Of a stretch of 64,000 bases of DNA, positions 23,461 through 34,445 are shown in pieces (within the stretch, counting starts at the first letter, position 1; the number at the start of each line of letters is the position of its first letter). The notes under the pieces are model-generated. The model saw only the letters and a list, made by a program, of their open reading frames with translations, was not told the origin of the DNA and ran no database searches. The position numbers and the translations under genes are program-made. This DNA comes from Bombyx mori (lineage: Eukaryota; Arthropoda; Insecta; Lepidoptera; Bombycidae): positions 16,757,501 through 16,821,500 of the forward strand of contig NC_085121.1 of assembly GCF_030269925.1 (NCBI RefSeq), in the 5' to 3' direction.

Positions 23461-23876
23461 CTAGAGATCCCGCAGTAGTCAAAATTCGACTATAATTAAT
23501 TGGAATTGTAAGTTTGTTATTATGATTGTATTTTATACTTCTATAATCACAAATTTCGCCAAAACTACACTATAAAAAATATTAACAAAGACAAACAATA
23601 TTTAATCTATTCTCAATTTGACAACAGACGTCAAGAACAAAAGTTTGACAATAAATAGTATGCATGCGTGTGTGCTTCAAATACATGCTATGTAGTGTGT
23701 GTAATGTTTTCTTTATTGATTTAATGTATCTTTTATGCATTATTTTTAAAAAATATTAGCATTGTGCACTTCTTCTCTATATTCTCTATAGGTGTAGAAA
23801 ATTTCATACTCCTCCGTCCGCGCAATTTTCGTAAAAAAGGGATACAAAGTTTTTGCTTCACGTATTAATATATAGA
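23461..23876 (-). mobile_element. Helitron (Lep1-like), copy 4
   Basis: Complete with CTAG at 23461-23464, 5' TC at 23876-23875, and A/T flanks at 23460 and 23877. Confidence 0.88.
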
Positions 23877-23999
23877 TACTTGATTCCCAAAGTGCAAAGA
23901 ATACATTTTTTTAAGATAATTACGCAGTTAGATAATTCGTTGCGGGAAGCTAAAAGTTTTACAAGTATGAATTTTTTAAATTTTTGTATTGTATTTCTG

Positions 24000-24103
24000 G
24001 TGGTAGGGCGTTTTTGTGAGTCTGTAAGAGTAGGTACCACCACCCTGGCTATTTCTTCCGCGAAGGAGTAATGCGTTTCCGTTTGAAGGGTGGGCAACTG
24101 TTT
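24000..24103 (+). mobile_element. Divergent Bm1, left half
   Basis: GGTGGTAGGGCGTTTTTGTG through GAAGGGTGGGCAACTG. Interrupted by the BMC1-like fragment at 24104. Confidence 0.8.
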
Positions 24104-24220
24104 TTTTTTATTGCCCTTGTAGGCACACGAGCATACGGCCCACCTGCTGGTAAGTGGTTACCGGCGCCCATGGACTTCAGCAATGCCAGGAGCAGAGCCA
24201 AGCCGCTGTCTACTTCTGTT
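24104..24220 (-). mobile_element. BMC1-like LINE 3' end inserted in a Bm1 SINE
   Basis: T-run, then TTGCCCTTGTAGGC and on to AGCCAAGCCGCTGTCTAC. The flanks at 24000-24103 and 24221-24355 are the two halves of one divergent Bm1. Confidence 0.85.
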
Positions 24221-24355
24221 GTACTTTAACAGCTGAGACTGGGAACTCATGTCTCGAGGTGGGTGATAGCATTTACATTGTTGATATCTATGAACCTTGG
24301 TAAACACTTAGCAATAGCTTGGCCGTGAGCTCGACCATACTCATAGGCAAAAAGA
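24221..24355 (+). mobile_element. Divergent Bm1, right half
   Basis: GTTGTACTTTAACAGCTGAG through GCCGTGAGCTCGACCATAC and an A-rich end. Confidence 0.75.
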
Positions 24356-24621
24356 AATAAATAAATAAAATAATTTATTGTTTATATTGTATGTATATCA
24401 ATAGTTTTAGAATGGCATATAACGCAGCGAACGGTTACAAGTGGATTGCCTGAACCTTTGTTGATGTCTGAAGCGAAGGTGAGTGTTTATCGTCAAATGA
24501 ATCGTATGTTTATAAACAATAAAAAAACAATCATTTTTTTCCAAAAACAACAACTGCTCTTCTCTTAGATAGGTAGATCTATTATATACTGTAATGTCTA
24601 CATTATTTGATCCGACTTTTT

Positions 24622-24847
24622 TATTTTTTATTGCCTAGATATGTGGACGAGCTCACAGCCAACCTGGTGTTAAGTGGTTACTGGAACCCATAGACATCTA
24701 CAACGTAAATGCGCCACACACCTTGACATATAAGTTCTAAGGTCTCAGTATAGTTACAACGGCTGCCCCACCCTTCAAACCGAAACGCATTACTGCTTCA
24801 CGGCAGAAATAAGTGGGGTGGTGGTGCCTACCCGTGCGGACTCACAA
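24622..24847 (-). mobile_element. Bm1 SINE split by Jockey copy A (3' part)
   Basis: Poly(T) through GTGCGGACTCACAA. The remaining 5' part resumes at 30008. Confidence 0.9.
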
Positions 24848-25099
24848 TTTTTTTTTTTTTTTTTTTTTTTTATGATTGAAGGATTACTGGTGGCCCGGAG
24901 GCCTTTCCAGTTTCACCAGGACAGGTGGGCGAGCAAAGGCTCAGCCAGGAGGGGTGGGATTTGCTAACAGCTACCCGAGCGCCTCCGAAGGAGACCTAAC
25001 AACTCAAGAGTAGCTGCTTCGCGAATGAATCTACTACCGGATCGGAATCGCGACCCGCTGAGAAGATCCGGCGAGAAACTCAGCGAGCTGATTCATGGG

Positions 25100-27976
25100 T
25101 TAGGTTGCACGGCGAACTCTTTGTCGAGTTCGACGAGTACGGTTACCGAGGTCCCTAAGCCTGCTCCTAGAGCTGAAGGCGTCTAGTGCAAAGGTTATTG
25201 GATCTGATGGATCCGTAAGGACGTGTCTAGGGCGTCGACGGTGATTGGCTCCTGCATGATCAGGATTCGGGGAGTAGTTAGCGGCGGCTACGATAAGGCG
25301 ATTATCATGACGCATAGCCTTATCGAAGTACCGTTCCGACGCTGACTTCATGTATTTCTGTATAGATTCGAGGCCCAGGTCGTCGTGTAGGTCAACGTTC
25401 CTCACGAACCACGGAGCTCCGACGGCTAACCTGCAAAAGCGGGATTGTAGAGATTGAAGGGTGTCTATGTGTGTGCGGGCCGCGTGAGCGAACACCACAC
25501 TCGCGTAAGTCATGACGGGCCTTATGCAAGTTTTGTAAAGTATCACCTTGTTCCGAAGGGACATTTTACTCCGCTTACAGATCATGGGGTAGAGTCTACC
25601 GAGAATAAACGCGGCACGGTCACGGACTGATTTTATATGCGGGCGGAATGTCATCGATGCATCCAGGGTAACGCCCAGGTACTTGACCTTCCTGGCCCAG
25701 GGTATGGATTGACTAAAGAGAGTAATCGGGGGTGTGAGATTCCTTCTCCTAATACGGGAGGAAATCCGTGTGGAGCTTCCCCTCTGAAATAGCACCGTAG
25801 TACTTTTCGCTGGGTTGATGTCTATGCGCCATTTTCGGAACCACTGTCCTAGGGCTAGGGCTGCGCTCTGAAGCTTCTTCGCGATTAGGGACTTGTTTCT
25901 ACTGGAATAGTAAACAGTCGTGTCGTCGGCGAATAAAGCTAAATGGGTCGGCGGCGACCGGGGAATATCGTTAACGAATAAGCCAAATAGGAGGGGTGAG
26001 AGGACAGAGCCTTGCGGGACTCCAGCTGTAAGAGGTCGTGGGGAGGAGCGGGTTCCCTCGACTCGATATCGAAAAGAGCGGTTCGACAAGAAGTCCCGTA
26101 TGATGAGCACGAGACTATCCGGCACACCCATGTTGAATAGTTTGAAAATCAAACCGTTGTGCCAGACTTTGTCGAACGCTTTTGCGACGTCGAAGAAGAG
26201 AGCTCCCGTGTATAACGGTTTTGGTCGATTAAGCCCTACAAGAATGTGCTCCGTGAGGCGGTGCACCTGTTGAACGCATGAGTGATTTGTACGGAATCCG
26301 AATTGTTCATCGATGAGAATGCCCTTGGATGAGACGAAGTCACTGAGGCGTTTGTAGAGCAGACGCTCATACAGTTTGCCTAGAGACATGAGGAGGCTGA
26401 TCGGGCGGTAGCTCGTCGGATGATTTTTTGGTTTACCGGGTTTATGTATGCCGATAACGTCCGCTTCTTTCCACACCGCGGGAAAGATACAGTTCGCCAT
26501 AGCGGCATTGAAAATAGATGCCAACATCACGATGAGTTGGACGGGTAGAAGTTTAATAACGCGGTTGGATATACCGTCGGAACCGGGAGCCTTGCGAGGA
26601 CGTAGGTCTTTGATCAAGTCTTTAACTTCCATCGGGGTGACGGGTGGTAACGCATCCGAGGGTGGCAAGGAGGCTCTGCGTTCTACCTCACTGTCTACTA
26701 ATTCTACATGAACAGGGTCCACGGATTGAGTGCTGGGCGTACACTGGGTTTGCAATGTATCGGCCAGCAGCTCTGCTTTTTCGTCATCATCGAACGCCGT
26801 GAGTCGGCCTGAGGGGCCTACGAGGGGGGGCATAGTTACTACTGTATCCGATTTGAGAGTACGAGCTAAGCGGTAGTAAGACCTTTGGGAGGGCGCGAGT
26901 CCTTCTAAGAAATCAGACCATCTAGCATCTCGGACTTCGGCGATGCGAGACTTTACGTCGCGTTGTAGGGCACGCATTCGAATACGATTTTCCGCGGTAG
27001 GATACCTGTCGTAGGCACGTATCGAAGCGTTCTTAGCTCTAAGGAGTTCCCTAATATCGTCGGACAATTTGAAGCGGTGAAGGAAGTCCTCCGCTACAAC
27101 TTGTTTCGATGATCTATCTAATGTCGAGGTGATGTGTGACGTTAAGATGTCTATGGCTTCAGCGGTATCCTGAGGAGACGGGGTAGAGTCCGGGTTAAAC
27201 GGGAGCGATGGTGGATCAGATTCAGCCAGGCTAATGCCCAGCGTGTGCCAATCAACCACAGTCCTCGTGACGGGAACGGAATCGGGAGCGCGACCGAGCT
27301 TCATAACGACGGGACGGTGGTCTGAATCTAACTCTGAAACTACTTCGATCGAGTGTAAGCGCAGAGTTACGTTTTTTAATAACGCTATGTCGAGTATATC
27401 CGGGCGATGCGCGATATTTAGCGGGTAGTGAGTCGGTGTTCGCGGAGCGACGATATCGAAGGCGAGATCATCGACTAACGCGTCAAGCCGCCTGCCATTC
27501 GGGGTTGTGGTGTGTGAGTTCCACCTGATGTGTTTACAATTTAGGTCGCCCGCCAGAATGACAGAGCTCCCCATGCCGAGCAGCGCCTCGATATCACTGC
27601 TTAGAACGATCTTATCCGGTGGAAGATAAACGGACGCGATAACGATCGGCGCGTGTCCCGTCAGTGAGATTCGGCACACTGATGCTTCGATATTAGCGAG
27701 CGCGGGAGGATCGAGCGGGACGCAATGCAGGGCTCTTCTATAGTAAGTGACGGTACCACCACCACGAGCAGAGAGCCTGTCGTTCCTGACCATGTTATAG
27801 TTCGCGATTTTAGGGTCACGGCGCGCGGGCTTAAGTAGGGTCTCCTGCACTAAAAAGATATCAATTTGATGGTCACGCAAAAAGTCAGAAACCTGATCAC
27901 GTTGATTTGCGAGACCGTAAGCGTTAAAAAATCCTATCGTTACGGATAGGGGCTTTATTCTACTTATATACGCCAT
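25100..27976 (-). CDS. Jockey LINE copy A ORF2: endonuclease/reverse transcriptase
   Basis: 958-residue ORF2 protein for target-primed reverse transcription. Residues about 12-225 are an apurinic-type endonuclease: QE at 44-45, GDLN at 143-146, SDHRP at 218-222. Residues about 455-740 are the reverse transcriptase: APGSDGI near 464, DVAKAFDKVWH from 596, GVPQGSVLSP from 652 and the catalytic FADD at 682-685. The C-terminal part has the Jockey-clade GAPWFVRN motif, which supports the clade call. The ATG lies 3 nt after the ORF1 stop (TAA TCA ATG), so reinitiation by the terminating ribosome is plausible. There are no internal stops or frameshifts. Near the C-terminus it lacks two residues present in copy B. 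Confidence 0.92.
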   Translation of the reverse strand: MAYISRIKPLSVTIGFFNAYGLANQRDQVSDFLRDHQIDIFLVQETLLKPARRDPKIANYNMVRNDRLSARGGGTVTYYRRALHCVPLDPPALANIEASVCRISLTGHAPIVIASVYLPPDKIVLSSDIEALLGMGSSVILAGDLNCKHIRWNSHTTTPNGRRLDALVDDLAFDIVAPRTPTHYPLNIAHRPDILDIALLKNVTLRLHSIEVVSELDSDHRPVVMKLGRAPDSVPVTRTVVDWHTLGISLAESDPPSLPFNPDSTPSPQDTAEAIDILTSHITSTLDRSSKQVVAEDFLHRFKLSDDIRELLRAKNASIRAYDRYPTAENRIRMRALQRDVKSRIAEVRDARWSDFLEGLAPSQRSYYRLARTLKSDTVVTMPPLVGPSGRLTAFDDDEKAELLADTLQTQCTPSTQSVDPVHVELVDSEVERRASLPPSDALPPVTPMEVKDLIKDLRPRKAPGSDGISNRVIKLLPVQLIVMLASIFNAAMANCIFPAVWKEADVIGIHKPGKPKNHPTSYRPISLLMSLGKLYERLLYKRLSDFVSSKGILIDEQFGFRTNHSCVQQVHRLTEHILVGLNRPKPLYTGALFFDVAKAFDKVWHNGLIFKLFNMGVPDSLVLIIRDFLSNRSFRYRVEGTRSSPRPLTAGVPQGSVLSPLLFGLFVNDIPRSPPTHLALFADDTTVYYSSRNKSLIAKKLQSAALALGQWFRKWRIDINPAKSTTVLFQRGSSTRISSRIRRRNLTPPITLFSQSIPWARKVKYLGVTLDASMTFRPHIKSVRDRAAFILGRLYPMICKRSKMSLRNKVILYKTCIRPVMTYASVVFAHAARTHIDTLQSLQSRFCRLAVGAPWFVRNVDLHDDLGLESIQKYMKSASERYFDKAMRHDNRLIVAAANYSPNPDHAGANHRRRPRHVLTDPSDPITFALDAFSSRSRLRDLGNRTRRTRQRVRRAT

Positions 27977-27979
27977 TGA

Positions 27980-29602
27980 TTACCGACGGAGTGAGGGGAG
28001 GACGTACGTATTTAATGACGCGTATACGTCGGCGTATTCTTGCACAACGGCGATAAAGTGTTGTGCAGTGGAGGCAGCGCGAATGGCGTCGCCCAAAGCG
28101 TTAACGCGCTCAAAGTTGATCGACTGAAAGAAGTCGATCGCTAAAGCGAGATTGTCGGACGCGGTCGGAGGGCAAGTCGCGGGAGAGGGACGAGTCGCGG
28201 GGGTGGGACGAATCGCGGAGGAGGGAGTTGTAGCCGTGTTCATGTACGGCAGCGGTTTCGCCCAGGCCGAGACACTGGGCACCGGCGCCGGAACGAACGC
28301 TGGCTTAGTCTGCGACACAGAGGGTGCCGAGGCTTTGATGTCTGGGCCGGAAGCTCGGAGGCGGTTTTGGCGGGCGACGCGGCGATTTATTTTCGGGGCT
28401 CGGGGGCATCCGCGGTAATTTGCGGGGTGACCCTGTGTTCGACACAGGACGCAGCTAGGCGGTTCCGTCGCGGTTTTTTGATCGCGAGTGCATAGGGCCG
28501 TGGCGTGATCGCCTAAGCACTTGACGCATCGGGGGCGCGCGTGACAGTTACGGGAAGAATGCCCGTATAATTGGCAGTTATGGCACTGGCTAGGTGTGCC
28601 TTTCTTGTGTGGGGTTTCGACTGCGATTCCGGAAAGGCTACAGACCGTTCGGATGTTAAATATTTGCTTACCCTCGGGGGTAGGCTGGAGGGCGACGAGA
28701 ACCATATTATATGGCTCCCTTCCGCGGCCTGTGTGCATGCGGTGTACGGAGTTAACCGGTAGGCCTTGTTCGAGAAGGTCGGCCTTGACGAGCTCGGCAT
28801 CCAACTCTTTAGGGATGCCACGTATAACGGCACGGAGTTCGCGCTCCTCCTGGAGCGTATACGTGTGGAAACTTATACGCTCCTTACGGAGGTAAGAAGA
28901 GAGGGCCCTATGGTCGTCGGGTGTTCTAACCTTAATTTGAATGCCGTTCGCGAGGTTACGGGCATTCGTGAAATTGATATTTTTGGCCTTAAGGGCCAGG
29001 GAAACTCGTTCCCAAGCTGCCTTCTCTTGAAGGATTACCGGGGGAGGGGTCTGGGTTTTATTTTGTGCCACCGGACGCGGCGACGGAGTGGCACGGGCTG
29101 GAGGCGCAACGGGAGTCTGAGGGCGGGGGCGCGACGCGTTCGCGGCTTTGCTAATTTTAGCGGCCGCGGGAGCTCGAGACTCCGCGGCACGCTTCTTACC
29201 CTTTTGCACCAGGGTGAATCCATCCGTCGATGAGACGGGGGCAAGGTCGACCTCCATCTCCGAGTCAGAGTCGGAGGACGAGCAGGCGGGCGCAGGTGAC
29301 CTACAAGTAGGTGTTTTGGAGGGCGCGACGGAGGCTGCGGATGATCGCGCTGCTGGAATGGTGACCACGGCGGACGACGCAGCAGTTTTACTCGCCAGTA
29401 TAGGCGACGCGGGAACGGCAGGCACGACGGAGGCTGCGGTGCTCGATGCAGAAGCTTTGCACGCATGTACAGGCGACGCAGGAGCAGCGAGCTCGGCGGA
29501 GTCCACGAGAGGGCTCGCGGTGTGATCGGCCTTGAAGGCCTGAAACTCGGAAGTGAGCTTTGGGTAGCGAAGCCGGAGAAATTCCGCAAATACAGCGTCC
29601 AT
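27980..29602 (-). CDS. Jockey LINE copy A ORF1: nucleic-acid-binding Gag-like protein
   Basis: 540 residues from the ATG at 29602. An upstream in-frame ATG at 29779 would add 59 residues, but those are not conserved in copy B, whereas MDAVFAEFLRL is. The first ~180 residues are Ala/Ser/Pro-rich low-complexity sequence with an acidic Ser/Asp patch. A compact domain of about 195-330 (the place where LINE Gag proteins carry an RRM-like fold) follows. Then come three zinc knuckles: C340-x2-C-x4-H-x4-C, C359-x2-C-x3-H-x4-C and C384-x2-C-x4-H-x6-C. The role is RNA binding and particle formation during retrotransposition. The stop is 3 nt before the ORF2 ATG. Confidence 0.88.
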   Translation of the reverse strand: MDAVFAEFLRLRYPKLTSEFQAFKADHTASPLVDSAELAAPASPVHACKASASSTAASVVPAVPASPILASKTAASSAVVTIPAARSSAASVAPSKTPTCRSPAPACSSSDSDSEMEVDLAPVSSTDGFTLVQKGKKRAAESRAPAAAKISKAANASRPRPQTPVAPPARATPSPRPVAQNKTQTPPPVILQEKAAWERVSLALKAKNINFTNARNLANGIQIKVRTPDDHRALSSYLRKERISFHTYTLQEERELRAVIRGIPKELDAELVKADLLEQGLPVNSVHRMHTGRGREPYNMVLVALQPTPEGKQIFNIRTVCSLSGIAVETPHKKGTPSQCHNCQLYGHSSRNCHARPRCVKCLGDHATALCTRDQKTATEPPSCVLCRTQGHPANYRGCPRAPKINRRVARQNRLRASGPDIKASAPSVSQTKPAFVPAPVPSVSAWAKPLPYMNTATTPSSAIRPTPATRPSPATCPPTASDNLALAIDFFQSINFERVNALGDAIRAASTAQHFIAVVQEYADVYASLNTYVLPSLRR

Positions 29603-29769
29603 GATGTCTACGTGCCCAGGTGGGGCTACCCTGGGTCTTAGAAAACACTCGCCTTGCGGCGAGGCCCCAACTTCTCGGACCTGAGCGGTTCTATTGAACA
29701 CAGGTGGCGATGCGGTACGATTACTACAGGACAAAGAAAAAACACAACAAAACGGAAATAACAAAAAGA

Positions 29770-29960
29770 AACAAAACAATTAAGCACTTCCAGGAAGACA
29801 GTTTGTCGGCAGATGTACCACGAACACAGAAATAACAAAAGGAAACAAAACAAATAAAAACTTCCAGGAAAAACACTTGGTCGGCAGATGTACCACGAAC
29901 ACAGGCCGCGCGAACAATGGCCGGGCTAACAAAAGCCGGGCGAACAAAGGCCGGGCGATC
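29770..29960 (-). repeat. Tandem monomers in the 5' UTR of Jockey LINE copy A
   Basis: Two head-to-tail copies of a 75-bp unit; GTCGGCAGATGTACCACG recurs at 29805 and 29880. Next to them, 29905-29956, lie three to four copies of a ~14-bp GC-rich unit (core GGGCGAACAAAGGCC). Copy B has the same arrangement. Tandem 5' monomers act as internal promoters in some mammalian L1 families; such a role is inferred here. Confidence 0.7.
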
Positions 29961-30007
29961 GAGTGGTCGATGAGCACGTCCGCGCGTGACGGGTGCCTCT
30001 ATCGGAA

Positions 30008-30038
30008 TGCGGACTCACAAGAGGTCCTACCACCAGTA
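30008..30038 (-). mobile_element. Bm1 SINE split by Jockey copy A (5' part)
   Basis: TGCGGACTCACAAGAGGTCC and CTACCACCAGTA complete the SINE. Confidence 0.85.
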
Positions 30039-30197
30039 CTGGTTTATCTCACACTTATATCAATTACAATGTATTTAAAACTTGTTACTCTTTCTAACTG
30101 ATTAATGTATTCACAATATTAATTAAAATGTTCAATTCACTGAAATACAGAAACATCCACCTGTCTCATGTTTGATTGGGAAATTAGATAAAGGTCG

Positions 30198-30370
30198 CAC
30201 GCACACGCACACGCACGCACACGCCGGGCACACGCACACGGACGCACACGCACACGCACACGGACACGGCCACACACACGCACACGCACACGCACACGCA
30301 CGCACACGCACACGCGCGCACTCACGCAACCACACACACATACATACATACATACATACATATAATATAA
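30198..30370. repeat. Alternating CA/CG tract with (CATA)n edge
   Basis: About 140 bp of almost unbroken purine-pyrimidine alternation (CACACG units) followed by (ACAT)n. Long spurious ORFs arise from it on both strands. Confidence 0.9.
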
Positions 30371-30576
30371 TATATACTGGAGCACTGAGTAAATATGACA
30401 CGTACGATACTAACCATTTCCCATCAAACGACCCATCAGTTCGTCTTTAACCATAAACTTGATGCTGTCTCTAAATTCAGCTTTAAAAAAGTACTAAAGA
30501 TACTGAATGAGTGACTGGTTTTAAACATTGATGATCTAGAGTAGTTGTACTGTTATGTGTGTCGTTATCTTTGATG

Positions 30577-30776
30577 TTTTTTTTATTGCCTAGATTGGTG
30601 AACGAGCTCACAGCCCACCTGGTGTTAAGTGTTTACTGGAGCCCATAGACATCCACAACGTAAATGTCGCCATTAATCTTGAGATATGGGTCCTAAGGGT
30701 CTCAGTATAGTTACAACGGCTGCCCCACCCTGCAAACCGAAACGCATTACTGCTTCACGGCAGAAATAGGCAGGGA
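30577..30776 (-). mobile_element. Bm1 SINE, 5'-truncated
   Basis: Poly(T) through CACGGCAGAAATAGGCAGGG, followed by an unrelated GC-rich stretch (30777-30835). Confidence 0.88.
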
Positions 30777-30956
30777 GCCCAATCCTGGGTAGCGAGGCCC
30801 GTACCGCGCGGGTCCAACGACCCGACAGTCCATTGCACTTTTATTGATCTCTTCCAAAATCTTCTCTTATCATAATAATAAAATAACTGACACCTTTTTT
30901 GCGCCTTGCTCATTCAATCGTCTTCGCTATGTTCCTTTTCTCTGTCATTCTTTCTT

Positions 30957-31366
30957 TGAAGTCATCGTGGTCTAAAGGATAAGGCGTCAGGCTCATTCCT
31001 ATGTAGCGATCCACCGGTGTCCGAATCCCGCCGGCATGTACCAATTTTTCTAATGAAACACGTATTTATCACGATTGACTTCCACGGTGAAGGAATAACA
31101 TCGTGTAATAAAGAATCAGCCCGAAAATTTATAATTTGCGTAATTAGTGGTGGTAGGACCTCTTGTGAGTCCGCACCACCACCCTGCCTATTTCTGCCGT
31201 GACGCAGTAATGCATTTCGGTTTGAAGGGCGGGGTAGCTGTTGTAAAAGTGAGACCTTACAACTCATTCTCAAAGTGGGTCACGGCATTTACATTATATA
31301 TGTCTATAAGGTCCCGTAACCACTTAACATCAGGTGGGCCGTAAGCTCGTTCACCCATCTAAGCAA
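30957..31366 (+). mobile_element. Full-length Bm1 SINE
   Basis: A box TGGTCTAAAGG at 30968-30978; the B box carries one change (GTCCGAATCC). A small deletion after GAGTCCGCAC. Tail AGCAATATATAAAAATAA. Confidence 0.92.
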
Positions 31367-33930
31367 TATATAAAAATAATAAAAACTTTTCTCCCTTTCT
31401 TACCGTTTCTCTCACTCACATCTTAACGCTCCGTTCCACAATTCTTTTCATATATTCCGTTCGCAGCAATCCTACATGTATTTATTTAAAGGTATATATT
31501 ATTATATTAGTATTTTAGTTTCTAGTTTCCTCAGAGAATCTTATTTCGTGACCATGTGACCCTGTGGAGTTTGTTCGGGATTGTAACAACTTATTATTAT
31601 GTTTGTCACATGCTATCTACCTCGAGAATAAGCTCTGCTGTATAAATAGTCTTATTTAGTAGCTCCTTACCATAATCTTTGGTTCTATTTTTAATATTAG
31701 AGTTGTAGGACACTTCAACGACATATTCTTAGTGTGTCCTTTGAATCTACCTTAACCTTTAGGTTACACATTTTAATGTGTACTGTGGAAGCGAGTTATC
31801 GGGCTCCAATTGTAGCATCCGAAAATGGACTAGACAAAAAAACTAGACTGATTTGTCTGCTGGTAATCTCTTTCTTTTTCATGGTATTCTCCGAACACTA
31901 GGCCCAAACAAGACAGGGATTTGATTTAAATTACTAATATCTATGAGCGAAAGTAACAGTCTTTCGGATTTCCCAATAAAAAAATTACAGCAAAGAAATG
32001 GGGCTTTGTTTAGTGACGGCTATTTGCAAAAAAATTACCGCAACCCCAAGGATTTGTCTAGATCATCATCTTTGAGCTGACGTAGATATTAATTAGTCTT
32101 ATCTGCTATGCTGAGTCTCTGAAGCGTAACTATTACTGATGATGAAATACTATCGGAGTAACGCCAAGGTGCAATGGCGTCTTCTTATTGACTTGTTGCA
32201 GAATGAGCCGATCTCTTCATTATTTTTTTGATATAGTGGGCGTATGTATGCTGGGTAGTCGTTCAAAGAGATTGCGCAGCACGAAACGAAAACAGTTCCT
32301 GGACGTCTAAAAAAAAGGAAAGAAATTACACTGGAATATCTTCTATTGCTAAATTGATACTGATATAACTCCTGTTCATATCATAAGCGCGTGTTTGGAG
32401 GCGTGAGCAGTACGCAGTAACCTCGACTCTATCTCTCTGTTATAAATACACGAACTCTTGACACTGAGGCATATTGCTGTCCATCTAATTCTTTGCCCTG
32501 TCTTATAATTGCTTATGATACATTTTGGTTCTTATGAATTTAGAGGACCCATGTGGCACAATCCAGGCCAGCTTATCCCAGTGCCAGCCAGTATCCCATA
32601 ATATTCCGAATTATAATGTCACCATTGGTGGCGAGACTCGCCTTAATGGTTAAGAAAGGCAAAGAAAACGATTCGGGAGTAGCGAAGCGTCTATTTTCCT
32701 TTTTAACCTGTTCAATTTCGATCAATAGTGGTTCAAAGTGTGTTGTAAGTAGGTACCACAATCCGATATGTTTCTGCCGTACGCATTGATTTTGTTTGTA
32801 TTCTAGTTTTAGGCATACGATAACCAGTATTCGAAAGAAATTTCCACATTAACCTCAACACGGGAAATGGCAATAATGTAGGTGTATATAGCTTTAGGTA
32901 AATTGCAGGAGACCTCCAAATTTTTGTATGTATTACTTTCATGAAAGAAAAAAAAACTAACTAATCACAGTTTCCAACGTGAATGATGTGTCTGGTGATC
33001 TTACAATACAAATAAAGAGGTCTATAATGCGGTAAAACTAAACCAATTTAAGAGCTCTGGGCTGAAATCTAGTTGGTTTTGCATCGTTAACTTTAACTTT
33101 AGTCTGTACGAGATAAATTTGGCACATCGTAGACGCAACGACCAAACGGGGCCCACTTTAGGATACTAAAAACAGATTTATTCACTGGTAATTGTCGAAA
33201 AAGTTAAATTGCTTTGAGATTTGATATCTTTGGTCGTTCGAAAAGGATCAAATTTCGGGGCACTATGGCTTCGTTTGATGAAGTTTTTAGGGATGACTTT
33301 ACTAGGTGGTTCTTGGAACACCGTTCTTTAGAATTGTATCTTTGATTGATCCTTTGAAGATTTTGGTTCATATTTCAAAAGCCACTGCCAAAGACAATGT
33401 TATTGAAAAAATAACTAAATTAACTTAGTAATCATCTTGAGCTTAGTTTGATATTTTTGTATATTATCAGAGCAGACATCATAACATTTAACTCAAAGCT
33501 CCTTTGCAGTATCAATGAGCAGCTTATCAAGTCAAGCTTATCTGTCGTGGTTGGTATTTCTTATTATTGAAGAGACTCTGGGGGCTCACAAGGAGTTCAT
33601 TGAAACAAAACAAAATTGAAGTTCTAGTAATGAAGTATGCTAAAAATATTGCAAAAGTAGTTCAGTTTAGTTAAGTTCAATTTTTTGTATTTTCAGTTTA
33701 GATATTGGATAGAAAGTTCCACTTTCTGTTCCAAAAGATCCAATTCGTATTAGGTAATAGATCTGTAAGCAATGATTAGCCTTATATTATAAGATAGTGC
33801 CTGTAAGCAATCATTTATAATTCATTCGGATTTCAAAGAACAAGATACATAACCTTTACTCAAACTCGAGATTTACACAAAAAAATAAATTTACGTGCGA
33901 TATATGCATGTTGAAGTTATTTTTTATTTT
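31367..33930. other. No feature recognised in 2.5 kb
   Basis: The longest stretch without identified repeats. A trace of Bm1 (GTAGGTACCACAATCCG, TTTCTGCCGT) lies at 32750-32790. No convincing exon. Confidence 0.5.
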
Positions 33931-34280
33931 TTTTATTGCTTAGGTGGGTGGACGAACTCACAGCTCACCTGATGTTAAGTGGTTACTGGAGTTCATAGAC
34001 ATCTACAAAGTAAATGCGCCACCTACCTTGAGATATAAGTTCTAAGGTCTCAAGTGTAGTTACAACGACTGCCCCACCCTTCAAACCGAAACGCGTTACT
34101 GCTTCACGGCAGAAATAGGCAGGGTGGTGGTACCTACCTGTGCGAACTCACAAGAGGCCCTACCACCAGTAATTACGCAAATTATAACTTTGCGAGTTTG
34201 ATTTTTATAACACGACGTTTGTTATTCCTTTACCGTGGAAATCAATCGTGAATATTTGCTGAGTACGTATTTGTGTGTTA
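33931..34280 (-). mobile_element. Bm1 SINE, head missing
   Basis: Runs from TTTTATTGCTTAGGTGGG to the GAGTACGTATTTGTGTG region; the tRNA-like head is replaced by unrelated sequence. Confidence 0.88.
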
Positions 34281-34445
34281 AAATATATGGTCCAGTGAAT
34301 GGTGCACATTTTGAAACAGCTTGTACACTGAGCATAGATGCTCTCACAGAAACAAATGAGGCAACAGCTGGGTACAACTTTGTATATATAATATTTAAGC
34401 TTAAAATTGAATTTGGTTTACAAATATACATGTATATTATTTTTT

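Larger units (their letters stand above)
24848..30007 (-). mobile_element. Full-length Jockey-type LINE, copy A
   Basis: Complete non-LTR retrotransposon of about 5.16 kb lying on the minus strand. Order in its own direction: 5' UTR with tandem monomers, ORF1, ORF2, a short 3' UTR carrying a hairpin, then poly(A) (the T-run from 24848). It sits inside a Bm1 SINE. The 13-bp duplication TGCGGACTCACAA occurs at 24835-24847 and 30008-30020, so both ends are known. Both ORFs are open, which makes this the best candidate for an active master copy in the window. Confidence 0.92.

Noticed and set aside
30132..30450. Cys/Val/Arg/Ala-rich and His/Thr-rich ORFs around 30.2 kb
   Set aside because: They are translations of the CA/CG tract; repetitive composition with no gene signals.
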